From contig JAITBS010000175.1 in NCBI GenBank assembly GCA_031283515.1, positions 1 to 7,601 on the forward strand: a stretch of DNA of 7,601 nt. Direction: 5' to 3'. A model generated the notes under the pieces. That model did not search any database. It saw only the letters and a list, made by a program, of their open reading frames with translations, and was not told the origin of the DNA. This document shows positions 1 to 6,095 of the stretch, one piece after another (the first letter of the stretch is position 1; each line of letters begins with the position of its first letter). This DNA is from Planctomycetaceae bacterium (GTDB taxonomy: Bacteria; Planctomycetota; Planctomycetia; Pirellulales; Thermoguttaceae). The translations under genes and the position numbers were made by a program.

Positions 1-231
1 CAATTAATTGCCGAAGGTAATGCAAAGGGTAAGGCTGAAGGTAAAGCCGAAGGTAAAGCTGAAGGTAAATCCGAAATGATTATTCGTATTCTATCACGCC
101 GTTTGCGTTTGCCTTCCAAGCCTCTTCAGAAAAAAATTAATTCCATTCAAAATATTGAAAAATTAGATGAGTTAGCCGATTTTGCATTGGCATGCGTTTC
201 GTTGGAGGAATTTGCAACGGCATTAAAGTGA
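1..231 (+). CDS. C-terminal end of a probable Rpn/DUF4351-type PD-(D/E)XK nuclease-transposase-like protein (5' end outside window)
   Basis: The frame is open from base 1 and ends at TGA 229-231, giving the last 76 residues of a larger protein. It starts with QLIAEG, followed by a run of four-residue AEGK-like units (roughly residues 4-23). The tail contains IIRILSRRLRLP, then QKKINSIQNIEKLDELADFA, and ends VSLEEFATALK. A Lys/Glu/Gly/Ala-rich linker followed by a short helical tail of the type RxLxRRxxxP...LdeLadfAl is typical of the C-terminus of Rpn-family putative transposases with a DUF4351-like tail. The nuclease core would lie upstream and is not visible, so catalytic integrity cannot be judged. 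Family assignment is from remembered pattern, not a search. The next gene, asnS, starts 48 bp downstream on the same strand. Confidence 0.6.
   Translation, partial: QLIAEGNAKGKAEGKAEGKAEGKSEMIIRILSRRLRLPSKPLQKKINSIQNIEKLDELADFALACVSLEEFATALK
10..69 (+). repeat. In-frame 12-bp tandem repeat encoding AEGK units
   Basis: Five consecutive 12-bp units of the form GCN-GAA-GGT-AAA encode AEGN, AKGK, AEGK, AEGK, AEGK. The last three differ only at the third base of the Ala codon. As 12 is a multiple of 3, gain or loss of units keeps the frame and only changes linker length. Confidence 0.85.
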
Positions 232-237
232 GAAACT

Positions 238-279
238 ATCTACAATCTACAATCTACAATCTACAATTAACAATCAATT
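238..279 (+). repeat. Heptamer tandem array ending exactly at the asnS start codon
   Basis: Four perfect copies of ATCTACA (238-244, 245-251, 252-258, 259-265) are followed by two degenerate 7-mers, ATTAACA (266-272) and ATCAATT (273-279). The asnS ATG begins at the next base. The array fills almost the whole 48-bp gap after the previous stop codon. It leaves no recognisable Shine-Dalgarno sequence or T-box leader. The units are in the same phase relative to ATG as the array before the HEAT-repeat gene. Confidence 0.9.
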
Positions 280-1680
280 ATGACTTTTGAAAAAATGACG
301 GTTGCCGAAGTCCGTAAAGTGGGCGTAATCGGTAAGAATGTTTTACTTCAAGGCTGGGTTCGAACTCGTCGCGATTCCAAAGCGGGTTTTAGTTTTGTTG
401 AATTAAACGACGGTTCCTCATTGGGGAATATCCAAATTATTATTTCCAAAGAGCATCCGGATTATGAAACGATTATCAGTACGATTACTGCTGGCAGTTC
501 GATTACAGTTCAGGGAGTGGTGAAAGAATCGCCGGGGCAAGGGCAGGCAACAGAAATTGAGGCGAAGCGTGTTGAATTGGTTGGTACTGCCGATCCGGTA
601 ACTTATCCGCTTCAGAAAAAGGGACATTCGTTGGAATTTTTGCGTTCGATTGCCCATTTGCGGGTTCGCACCAATACATTTGGTGCCGTAGCAAGAATTC
701 GGAACCGAGTGAGTTTTTCGATACATCAATTTTTTCAGGAAAACGGTTTTTTCTACGTTCACACCCCAATCATTACCGCCAGTGATTGCGAAGGAGCGGG
801 GCAGATGTTTCATGTTAGTTCACTCAATCCCGATGATTTGCCTAAAAATGGGGTTGGAAAAGTCGATTTTTCCGAAGATTTTTTTGGTAAACCGTCGTAT
901 TTAACGGTTAGCGGTCAACTGAATGTGGAAACTTATTGTGCGGGTTTGAGTAAGGTGTACACGTTTGGACCGACATTCCGAGCGGAAAATTCGAACACTT
1001 CACGTCATGCTGCCGAATTTTGGATGATCGAACCGGAAATTGCATTCTGTGAACTTGAAGGAAATATGGAGTGGGCTGAAAAATTTTTGAAACGGCTTAT
1101 CACCGATGTTTTGCGAGACAGTCAGGAAGATATTGCGTTTTTTAACAAACAAATTGATAACACCTTAATTGATACGTTACAACATGTTTTGTCAAGTCAA
1201 TTTATTCGGTTGTCTTATACCGAAGCGATTGATCTTTTGATTCAATCGGGTAAAAAGTTTGATTACAAAGTTAGTTGGGGGATTGATTTGCAGAGTGAAC
1301 ATGAACGTTATTTAACGGAGGAGCATTTTAAAAGTCCGGTAATTTTGTACGATTATCCGAAAACGATTAAACCGTTTTATATGCGGGTTAATGAAGACGG
1401 TAAAACGGTGAGGGCAATGGATGTTTTGGTGCCGAAAGTTGGTGAAATTATTGGCGGCAGTGAGCGTGAATACCGGTTGGAGGTTCTTGAATCGCGAATG
1501 AAGGAACAAAAACTTGATCAGGAATCTTACCGTTGGTACGCTGATTTACGGCGTTACGGGACAGTGCCGCACAGCGGTTTTGGTTTGGGATTGGAACGGG
1601 TATTGATGTTCCTCACCAGTATTGCCAATATCCGTGATGTGTTACCGTTCCCGCGAACTCCGGGAAATTGCGAATTTTAA
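280..1680 (+). CDS. asnS: Asparaginyl-tRNA synthetase (class IIb)
   Basis: This enzyme charges tRNA-Asn with asparagine using ATP in the cytosol. The 466-residue length equals that of the E. coli enzyme. An N-terminal OB-fold anticodon-binding domain spans about residues 15-100, with the signature GWVRTRRDSKAGFSF. The class II catalytic domain follows. Motif 2 is FRAENSNTSRHAAEFW, with its arginine at residue 234. Motif 3 is GFGLGLERVLMF from residue 433, with Glu439-Arg440. TVSGQLN, YTFGPTFRAE, SEHERYLTEEHF and the C-terminal VLPFPRTPG also match AsnRS and separate it from AspRS and LysRS. The ATG at 280 is used because the alignment runs from there; a second ATG at residue 6 is possible. 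There is no Shine-Dalgarno sequence, since a heptamer array abuts the start. No catalytic residue appears lost, so it should be functional. I see no clear hairpin terminator after it. Confidence 0.97.
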   Translation: MTFEKMTVAEVRKVGVIGKNVLLQGWVRTRRDSKAGFSFVELNDGSSLGNIQIIISKEHPDYETIISTITAGSSITVQGVVKESPGQGQATEIEAKRVELVGTADPVTYPLQKKGHSLEFLRSIAHLRVRTNTFGAVARIRNRVSFSIHQFFQENGFFYVHTPIITASDCEGAGQMFHVSSLNPDDLPKNGVGKVDFSEDFFGKPSYLTVSGQLNVETYCAGLSKVYTFGPTFRAENSNTSRHAAEFWMIEPEIAFCELEGNMEWAEKFLKRLITDVLRDSQEDIAFFNKQIDNTLIDTLQHVLSSQFIRLSYTEAIDLLIQSGKKFDYKVSWGIDLQSEHERYLTEEHFKSPVILYDYPKTIKPFYMRVNEDGKTVRAMDVLVPKVGEIIGGSEREYRLEVLESRMKEQKLDQESYRWYADLRRYGTVPHSGFGLGLERVLMFLTSIANIRDVLPFPRTPGNCEF

Positions 1681-1712
1681 AATATCCAAATTTAAAAAAG
1701 GGTAATATTTCA

Positions 1713-1985
1713 TTGGCAAGAACAAAACTAAATGCACTATATCCTAAAATTAAAAACTAACAAAGCACTGCTATAAAATATGATCAGTTGTCTGATCTTG
1801 TGGAACTTGCGGGCAAGGCGTTTCAGACCAATTCCAATCTGGGAACTACTCCAATCTATGATGTTGTTTTCAAACGCCGCATGGATGTCGCAGAAAACAC
1901 GCCGGAAACGATGACTTTCTTGCGACTTGACTTTCTTGCAACTATTAAAACCGCAACCGGAGATTATCAAAAAATTCCATCATAA
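1713..1985 (+). pseudogene. Degraded N-terminal fragment of a PD-(D/E)XK (Rpn-like) nuclease family protein
   Basis: One frame reads protein-like through the region. It could start at TTG 1713, about 10 bp after the purine-rich AAAAAAGGG, but hits TAA at 1758-1760. It then stays open to TAA at 1983-1985. The conceptual product contains LARTKLNALYPKIKN, the stop, then YDQLSDLVELAGKAFQ, IYDVVFKRRMDVAE and FLRLDFLATIKTATGDYQKI. The last segment resembles the core of Rpn/PD-(D/E)XK proteins, where LDxxA (Asp codon 1929-1931) is followed by a strand carrying E-x-K/Q. Here the frame ends just before that Glu would be expected, so the active site is incomplete. The internal stop plus early truncation suggests a dead remnant. 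An independent 65-residue peptide started at TTG 1788 is possible but less likely. The family call is inference. Confidence 0.5.
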
Positions 1986-2167
1986 AATGTCGAAATAAGG
2001 TTATTTTGATACGGAGTTTTTTCATACGCAAGCAGTATTAACTTAGAGTCCTTATCCGTTTTCAGATGAAAATCAAAAGGTTGTCAACTTCTTGATGGTC
2101 TGTTTTCTTGATTACATACCTTACATACCTTTTGTTGATTTATAGGAACGGTTGAAACAAAGACCAA
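1986..2167. other. Gene-free interval, possibly degraded coding DNA
   Basis: No intact gene is visible. One plus frame (from 1999) reads GYFDTEFFHTQAVLT, a stop, then SPYPFSDENQKVVNFL and onwards to a stop near 2145. This looks partly protein-like but cannot be assigned. A perfect tandem 9-mer, TTACATACC, lies at 2112-2129. Together with 1713-1985 this makes the asnS-kinase gap look like decaying sequence followed by a promoter. Confidence 0.4.
2112..2129 (+). repeat. Tandem 9-mer TTACATACC x2 upstream of the kinase promoter
   Basis: Two perfect adjacent copies of TTACATACC occupy 2112-2120 and 2121-2129. They end 38 bp before the proposed -35 box at 2168. The position could suit an upstream activator site, but a two-copy duplication of this size can also arise by slippage. 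Confidence 0.4.
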
Positions 2168-2195
2168 TTGATAACAAAATGGAGTATAGTATAAT
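2168..2195 (+). promoter_or_regulatory. Sigma70-type promoter for the histidine kinase gene
   Basis: A -35 box TTGATA (2168-2173) and a perfect -10 box TATAAT (2190-2195) are separated by 16 bp. Transcription would begin near 2202, leaving an untranslated leader of about 90 nt before the preferred ATG at 2295. This is the best-scoring promoter by eye in the window. It implies that the kinase is transcribed independently of asnS. Confidence 0.55.
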
Positions 2196-2294
2196 CGTTT
2201 TTATTATGGGTTAAGGGAAGTGGTTTATAGTTGTAATGACAAACCGCATACCCCAAACTCCCAAATTACAAATATAAAAATTATATTATTCCCC

Positions 2295-4160
2295 ATGTCT
2301 CGTCCCTTGAACCGTGCTTTAATTGAATCAAGTTTGGAAATGAAGTGTATGCTTTTTTTCTTCATTTCTCTTTCGATTGTTATTGGTGTCAGTTTTCTAC
2401 TTTATTATGGTGTTACCCGTCAAATTGTTCTGGCATTAAATCCAATTATGGCAAACACTTGGGCAGAACAATATCTTCAAGAAGCCCATTGGGAGGCATT
2501 TGCTAACAGTAAACCCAATAATTCGGCAACCTCAAATGAAATTCTCCTCGCTCCTATCACTAAAAATACCAATGTCTCCGAATTTCGGCAGAAAATGGAA
2601 GGAATTATGAAACGAATTCAAAATAGTGACTGGAAAGCAGTTTGTATTGCCAATCCCGAAAAACTTAGCGAACTTTATTTTAACGATTTCGATATCGCCG
2701 AACAGGAAGAACGAAAAAAAAGAACCGAACAAGATTGGAAAACATACGCATCTGTTCTAAAAAAATTTCCTTTTTATCTAAGTGATTCCGATTTTCAGCA
2801 CGAAAAAACACTACGATACGAATTTCAATTTGATAACAAGAGAACGTATCATTATTTCGAAGAAGTCCGTATGAACCGCGGTGATAGTGAATGTGCGGTG
2901 TGTCATGATTTTGCACAAGGGGAATTAATGGGAGTTATTCATGTGGAGATTCCTGAGTCTTCTGTGAAAAAGGTGTTACAACGTTATTGGGCGTACATGC
3001 TTGCGGCAGCGATTGTTTCAGCATTTCTGGCGATGGTTGCGGTTTATATTGTGATACGTTTGATTGTCATCAAACCGCTCAAGAATCTTCGGGAAGTTTC
3101 CGAATCCATCTCACGCGGTGAATTATCGAAACGAGCGGATATCCGAACCGGTGACGAATTTGAAGTGCTTGCCGAAGCGTTCAACCGAATGCTCCGGCAC
3201 CTGGTCAACTCCCAAGATATGCTCCGTAAAGCTAATAACGAACTCGGAAGCAAAGTCGATGAACTCGCCTACCTAACGATTCAACTCTATGAAACCAACC
3301 GAGTTAAAAGCGATTTCATGGCAACCATGTCACACGAACTTCGTACTCCATTGAACAGTATTCTCGGTTTTAGCGATGTACTTGGTTCCATTTCCACACT
3401 CAACGAGAAACAAAAACGTTATGTCGAAAATATCAATAAATCAGGGCGTTCCCTGTTGTCCATGATTAACGACATTCTCGATATGGCGAAAATGGAAGCA
3501 GGACGTATGGATATTCAAACGGTTTCGTTCAATATCGCCGCAACCGTAGCCGCTCAAGCAGATATGGCAAAACCATTGGTTGATCGGAAAAATATTGATT
3601 TGGAAACAATTATAGAACTCAATTTGCCACCCATGAAACAAGATGAATCACGAATTCAACAGATTTTGAACAACCTCCTTTCCAATGCAATTAAGTTCAC
3701 ACCGGAAGGTGGACGTATTCGGCTTACTATTCAGCGGCTTCCGGCAGTGCCTATTCCCGTAACTGTTACTCCAGTACCTATCGCCGGTGCCGCCGCCAAA
3801 ATTCCACGAAATCGCGATATGCTCGAAATTAAAGTTACTGATACCGGTGTTGGTATTTCAGAAGAAGATCAGCAAGTTATTTTTGAAAAATTCCGGCAAG
3901 GAAAAAATACAATGACCGAAGGCGATGCTATGAAACGTGAACATTCCGGCAGCGGTCTTGGTCTTTCGATTGTCAAGGAAATTTGTAAAATGTTGGAAGG
4001 TGAAATTATGGTCGAAAGTCAACTCGGTATTGGTAGTACTTTTACGGTTCGGCTTCCCTGGATTCTGGAATCAAAAGCAAGAGCCGGTTCGGAAATGATG
4101 GCTGAAATCCAACAGTTCGCTCAAAACCGTGTTGTCCGACAAAAAGAAGACAGTATTTAG
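2295..4160 (+). CDS. Membrane histidine kinase with periplasmic CxxCH (c-type haem) sensor domain and HAMP
   Basis: From ATG 2295 the protein has 621 residues. TM1 lies at about 17-39 (MLFFFISLSIVIGVSFLLYY). A periplasmic domain follows to about 230, with CAVCH at residues 200-204, a c-type haem attachment motif, in a context (YHYFEEVR...CAVCH...GELMGVIHVEIP) like DUF3365/Tll0287-type haem sensors. TM2 spans about 233-257, then a HAMP domain, a short coiled coil, and HisKA with MSHELRTPLNS (phospho-acceptor His347). HATPase motifs follow: N-box NNLLSNAIKF (459-468), G1 DTGVGIS from Asp516 and G2 GSGLGLSIV from 552. No receiver domain is fused and no response regulator is adjacent. A GTG at 2220 is in frame, but AAGGGA sits only 1 nt before it and the 25 extra residues look non-coding, so Met at 2295, directly before an ordinary membrane-anchor N-terminus, is preferred. 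A proline/valine-rich insert of about 25 residues precedes G1. Confidence 0.88.
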   Translation: MSRPLNRALIESSLEMKCMLFFFISLSIVIGVSFLLYYGVTRQIVLALNPIMANTWAEQYLQEAHWEAFANSKPNNSATSNEILLAPITKNTNVSEFRQKMEGIMKRIQNSDWKAVCIANPEKLSELYFNDFDIAEQEERKKRTEQDWKTYASVLKKFPFYLSDSDFQHEKTLRYEFQFDNKRTYHYFEEVRMNRGDSECAVCHDFAQGELMGVIHVEIPESSVKKVLQRYWAYMLAAAIVSAFLAMVAVYIVIRLIVIKPLKNLREVSESISRGELSKRADIRTGDEFEVLAEAFNRMLRHLVNSQDMLRKANNELGSKVDELAYLTIQLYETNRVKSDFMATMSHELRTPLNSILGFSDVLGSISTLNEKQKRYVENINKSGRSLLSMINDILDMAKMEAGRMDIQTVSFNIAATVAAQADMAKPLVDRKNIDLETIIELNLPPMKQDESRIQQILNNLLSNAIKFTPEGGRIRLTIQRLPAVPIPVTVTPVPIAGAAAKIPRNRDMLEIKVTDTGVGISEEDQQVIFEKFRQGKNTMTEGDAMKREHSGSGLGLSIVKEICKMLEGEIMVESQLGIGSTFTVRLPWILESKARAGSEMMAEIQQFAQNRVVRQKEDSI

Positions 4161-4202
4161 TTGATAGTTGATAGTTGATAGTTGATAGTGGATAGTGGAT
4201 AG
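4161..4202 (+). repeat. Heptamer array (TTGATAG x4, TGGATAG x2) directly after the kinase stop codon
   Basis: The kinase TAG (4158-4160) is followed without a gap by four perfect TTGATAG copies (4161-4188) and two TGGATAG copies (4189-4202). The stop codon itself supplies the end of a preceding unit. Read on the minus strand the units are ATCAACT and ATCCACT, the same family as the units that precede the next gene, so the two arrays are in inverted orientation. Confidence 0.9.
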
Positions 4203-4252
4203 TTCGCAAGCGTACTATTTACCGAAACGTTTTTTAATCCGTAGGCAACACT
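4203..4252. other. Unique 50-bp core between two inverted heptamer arrays
   Basis: This segment contains no heptamers and is richer in G and C than its flanks. It includes CGCAAGCG (4205-4212), an 8-bp palindrome AAACGTTT (4225-4232) overlapping a run of six T (4230-4235), and CCGTAGGC. No strong intrinsic terminator stem precedes the T run. With the inverted arrays on each side it has the layout of a repeat element with a core, but no transposition hallmark is visible. Confidence 0.4.
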
Positions 4253-4339
4253 ACTAACTACTAACTACTAAATTACTAAATTACTAAATTACTAACTACT
4301 AACTATTCACTACTAACTATTCACTATTAATTATCAACT
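4253..4339 (+). repeat. Heptamer/octamer array ending exactly at the start codon of the HEAT-repeat gene
   Basis: Counting back from ATG 4340, the units are ATCAACT, ATTAATT, ATTCACT, ACTAACT, ATTCACT, two ACTAACT, three 8-mers ACTAAATT (4267-4290), and two ACTAACT (4253-4266). All twelve begin with A and end with T, and the last one abuts ATG. The final 17 bases through ATG (4326-4342) match the equivalent stretch before asnS (266-282) at 14 of 17 positions. Confidence 0.88.
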
Positions 4340-5950
4340 ATGAACAGTATCAATGTTACAATTCAAATATTAACCCAATCGAAAAATAAATCGGCAATTC
4401 CTTTATTAGAAAAAGCGTTGGATTCGTCCTCAAAAGAAGTTCGGAAATTTGCCGGAAATCAATTAATTAACATCACCGGAGTTAAATGTATCCAAAAACT
4501 AATTAATAAATTCGAACCAACTGACGAAGTAATAATTTACCTTTTCAGTAATCACTATGATAAGGTTCTTTCGGCATTACGAATGGCAATCGCAGGAAAA
4601 GACCCCTATCTTGCACGGAATGCTTTTCGGGTTGTTTACACACAACGTTATTTTGAGATTCTGCCGTCCATGTTGGCAACATTTCTGGATCAAGATAAAA
4701 CGGAAGAAGAAAATATCGTGTTGTCCGAAGGAATTTTGAAACTGCTTGAAAAATATGTTCAGGCTTTAGAGGAACGTAAAAACCGGCGGCGTCTTCATGA
4801 TGTAATTTTATCCGATATTGCTGCGGTTTTGCTTCGGGGGTTGAAAAATTTTCACCGTAACGATCCCGATTTGTTTCTCATTGTTTTCCTGCAACTCTAT
4901 GTGTTTATGACGGACAAACACAGTGCTTTAACAAAACTCCTTTACTCTCCTTCTCCGGCATTTCTTGGGATTGTCCATCATTTTCTGAGTTTCAAACACG
5001 AACCTTATATTTTTCGTTTCGTTTTTCATTGTTTCAACAATCCGAATCCGCCGGCAATGGTTTTAAAGGTATTTTCGAAACGTTTTGATATTCCGTTTAT
5101 TGTTTATTTTCTCAAGAATGTTATTGAGCCGGTTTCTGCCCATTTGAAAGCAAACATCAACGCAGTTCAACCAATTGAATGGCTTAATCCATTTCGCGGA
5201 TTTCTTGAACAAATTGATGAACAGGCTCAAGTAGGTTTGGCGATATTGCTTCAAAATATGGGGCTTTCCGACAGCGAACTTCAATTGAAACTCTTTGATT
5301 TATTCCATCATGGAAAAGGCAAAGGACGTTTGAAAGCGTTAACGGCATTAACTCAATTTTCGGGAGATCAAATTGATCAACTCCTTTGGGATGCCGGAAG
5401 TGATTCTGATCCTAATATTCAGGCGGAAGCGTTGGCATTACTCAGCAAACGCGATATTCCCAATGCGAATTTCCGAATTTTACAATTCGCCAATAGCCCG
5501 CATGAAATTGTTCGTGAAACAATTAAAAAACTTTTACCTAATTTTCGGTTATCACGTTTTTTTGAAATGTTTGATCAATTAACAGAAGATCAACGGCGCA
5601 GCATGTTCAATGTCGTGAAGGTATTGGATTCACAAATTATCAGTGAACTATCGCAAATCCTATCGATTGGGGAACCGCGTGACAAAGCGAAGGCGTTACT
5701 TTGTGTTGATTACGGAGACATGGTTATTCCTTTGGAGGATTCGATTTGCGGGGTACTTGCCAAAGGGGAATTACCGGCTATTCGTATTAAAGCAGCGGAG
5801 TTACTTGCAATGGGGCAACGTGAATTGAGTCGGAGTACATTGGTTCAATCTTTGCATCGTGATTCTGATCCAACAGTTCGCACCGCTGCAAAAAACAGTC
5901 TGGAAAAACGTCCCGCACAATGGGAACAACTCCAAAAAACCGGTCATTAA
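4340..5950 (+). CDS. HEAT-repeat (alpha-solenoid) protein of unknown function
   Basis: This is a 536-residue protein of amphipathic helices, with no signal peptide or clear membrane span, so it is probably cytosolic. HEAT-like helical pairs are clearest at the N-terminus (AIPLLEKALDSSSKEVRKFA, about residues 19-38), in the middle (GRLKALTALTQFSG from 329, then SDPNIQAEALALLSKRD), and at the end (PAIRIKAAELLAMG from about 479, then DSDPTVRTAAKNSLEKRP). The recurring D-x-D/S-P-x-[IV]-[RQ] turn before an Ala-rich helix is typical of HEAT/PBS-lyase-type repeats. The central part (about 150-280) is rich in Phe and less regular. Such proteins usually act as protein-protein scaffolds; no enzymatic motif is visible, and the partner is unknown. 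The start at 4340 directly follows a heptamer array and has no Shine-Dalgarno sequence. The stop at 5948-5950 directly precedes a decamer array. Confidence 0.85.
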   Translation: MNSINVTIQILTQSKNKSAIPLLEKALDSSSKEVRKFAGNQLINITGVKCIQKLINKFEPTDEVIIYLFSNHYDKVLSALRMAIAGKDPYLARNAFRVVYTQRYFEILPSMLATFLDQDKTEEENIVLSEGILKLLEKYVQALEERKNRRRLHDVILSDIAAVLLRGLKNFHRNDPDLFLIVFLQLYVFMTDKHSALTKLLYSPSPAFLGIVHHFLSFKHEPYIFRFVFHCFNNPNPPAMVLKVFSKRFDIPFIVYFLKNVIEPVSAHLKANINAVQPIEWLNPFRGFLEQIDEQAQVGLAILLQNMGLSDSELQLKLFDLFHHGKGKGRLKALTALTQFSGDQIDQLLWDAGSDSDPNIQAEALALLSKRDIPNANFRILQFANSPHEIVRETIKKLLPNFRLSRFFEMFDQLTEDQRRSMFNVVKVLDSQIISELSQILSIGEPRDKAKALLCVDYGDMVIPLEDSICGVLAKGELPAIRIKAAELLAMGQRELSRSTLVQSLHRDSDPTVRTAAKNSLEKRPAQWEQLQKTGH

Positions 5951-6040
5951 ATTAAATGTAATTAAATGTAATTAAATGTAATTAAATGTAATTAAATGTA
6001 ATTAAATGTAATTAAATGTAATTAAATGTAATTAAATGTA
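5951..6040 (+). repeat. Nine perfect tandem copies of the 10-bp unit ATTAAATGTA
   Basis: The array begins at the base after the HEAT gene's stop codon and contains nine identical units, followed by a partial ATTA (6041-6044). The unit is nine-tenths A/T and the period is close to one DNA helical turn, so its AATTAAA tracts fall on the same helix face. Each unit contains TAA and the period is not a multiple of three, so it is not coding. The perfect identity suggests recent expansion by slippage. Confidence 0.95.
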
Positions 6041-6060
6041 ATTATCCCTGTTAAAAAAAC

Positions 6061-6066
6061 TATAAA
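6061..6066 (+). promoter_or_regulatory. Possible -10 box (TATAAA) for the PHP-like gene
   Basis: TATAAA lies 30 bp upstream of ATG 6096. The position 17 bp further upstream (about 6038-6043, GTAATT, inside the decamer edge) is a poor -35 match, so promoter assignment is weak. If used, the decamer array would sit where an UP element or curved upstream DNA acts. Confidence 0.25.
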
Positions 6067-6076
6067 ATCCTGTTAA

Positions 6077-6085
6077 AGGAAAAGG
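6077..6085 (+). promoter_or_regulatory. Ribosome binding site supporting start at 6096
   Basis: The purine-rich stretch AGGAAAAGG ends 10 nt before ATG 6096. It is the only convincing Shine-Dalgarno-like sequence ahead of an intact gene in the window, in contrast to the two starts preceded by heptamer arrays. Confidence 0.55.
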
Positions 6086-6095
6086 AAAAAGTCCA

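Noticed and set aside
232..279. T-box or other leader regulating asnS
   Set aside because: Only 48 bp separate the previous stop from asnS and they consist of heptamers; there is no room for a T-box.
418..813. 131-residue minus-strand open frame inside asnS
   Set aside because: Shadow of the conserved AsnRS coding sequence; no independent support.
1681..1712. Terminator after asnS
   Set aside because: AAATAT and ATATTT flank a short A-rich loop, but the potential stem is A/T only with a bulge and no T run follows.
1737..1970. Minus-strand open frame in the asnS-kinase gap
   Set aside because: Antisense to the Rpn-like fragment, whose plus-strand translation is clearly more protein-like; rich in Cys/His/Phe as in typical shadow frames.
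2220..2294. GTG start 25 codons upstream for the histidine kinase
   Set aside because: The AAGGGA sequence is only 1 nt from GTG. The added residues are low-complexity and unlike a signal or anchor, whereas Met at 2295 directly precedes an ordinary membrane-anchor N-terminus.
4225..4240. Intrinsic terminator at the AAACGTTT/T6 segment
   Set aside because: The only stem before the T run is a few A/T-rich pairs overlapping the T run itself; too weak to call.
4161..4339. CRISPR-like array
   Set aside because: The 7-8 bp units are directly adjacent with no spacers, and no cas genes are present; these are simple tandem arrays.
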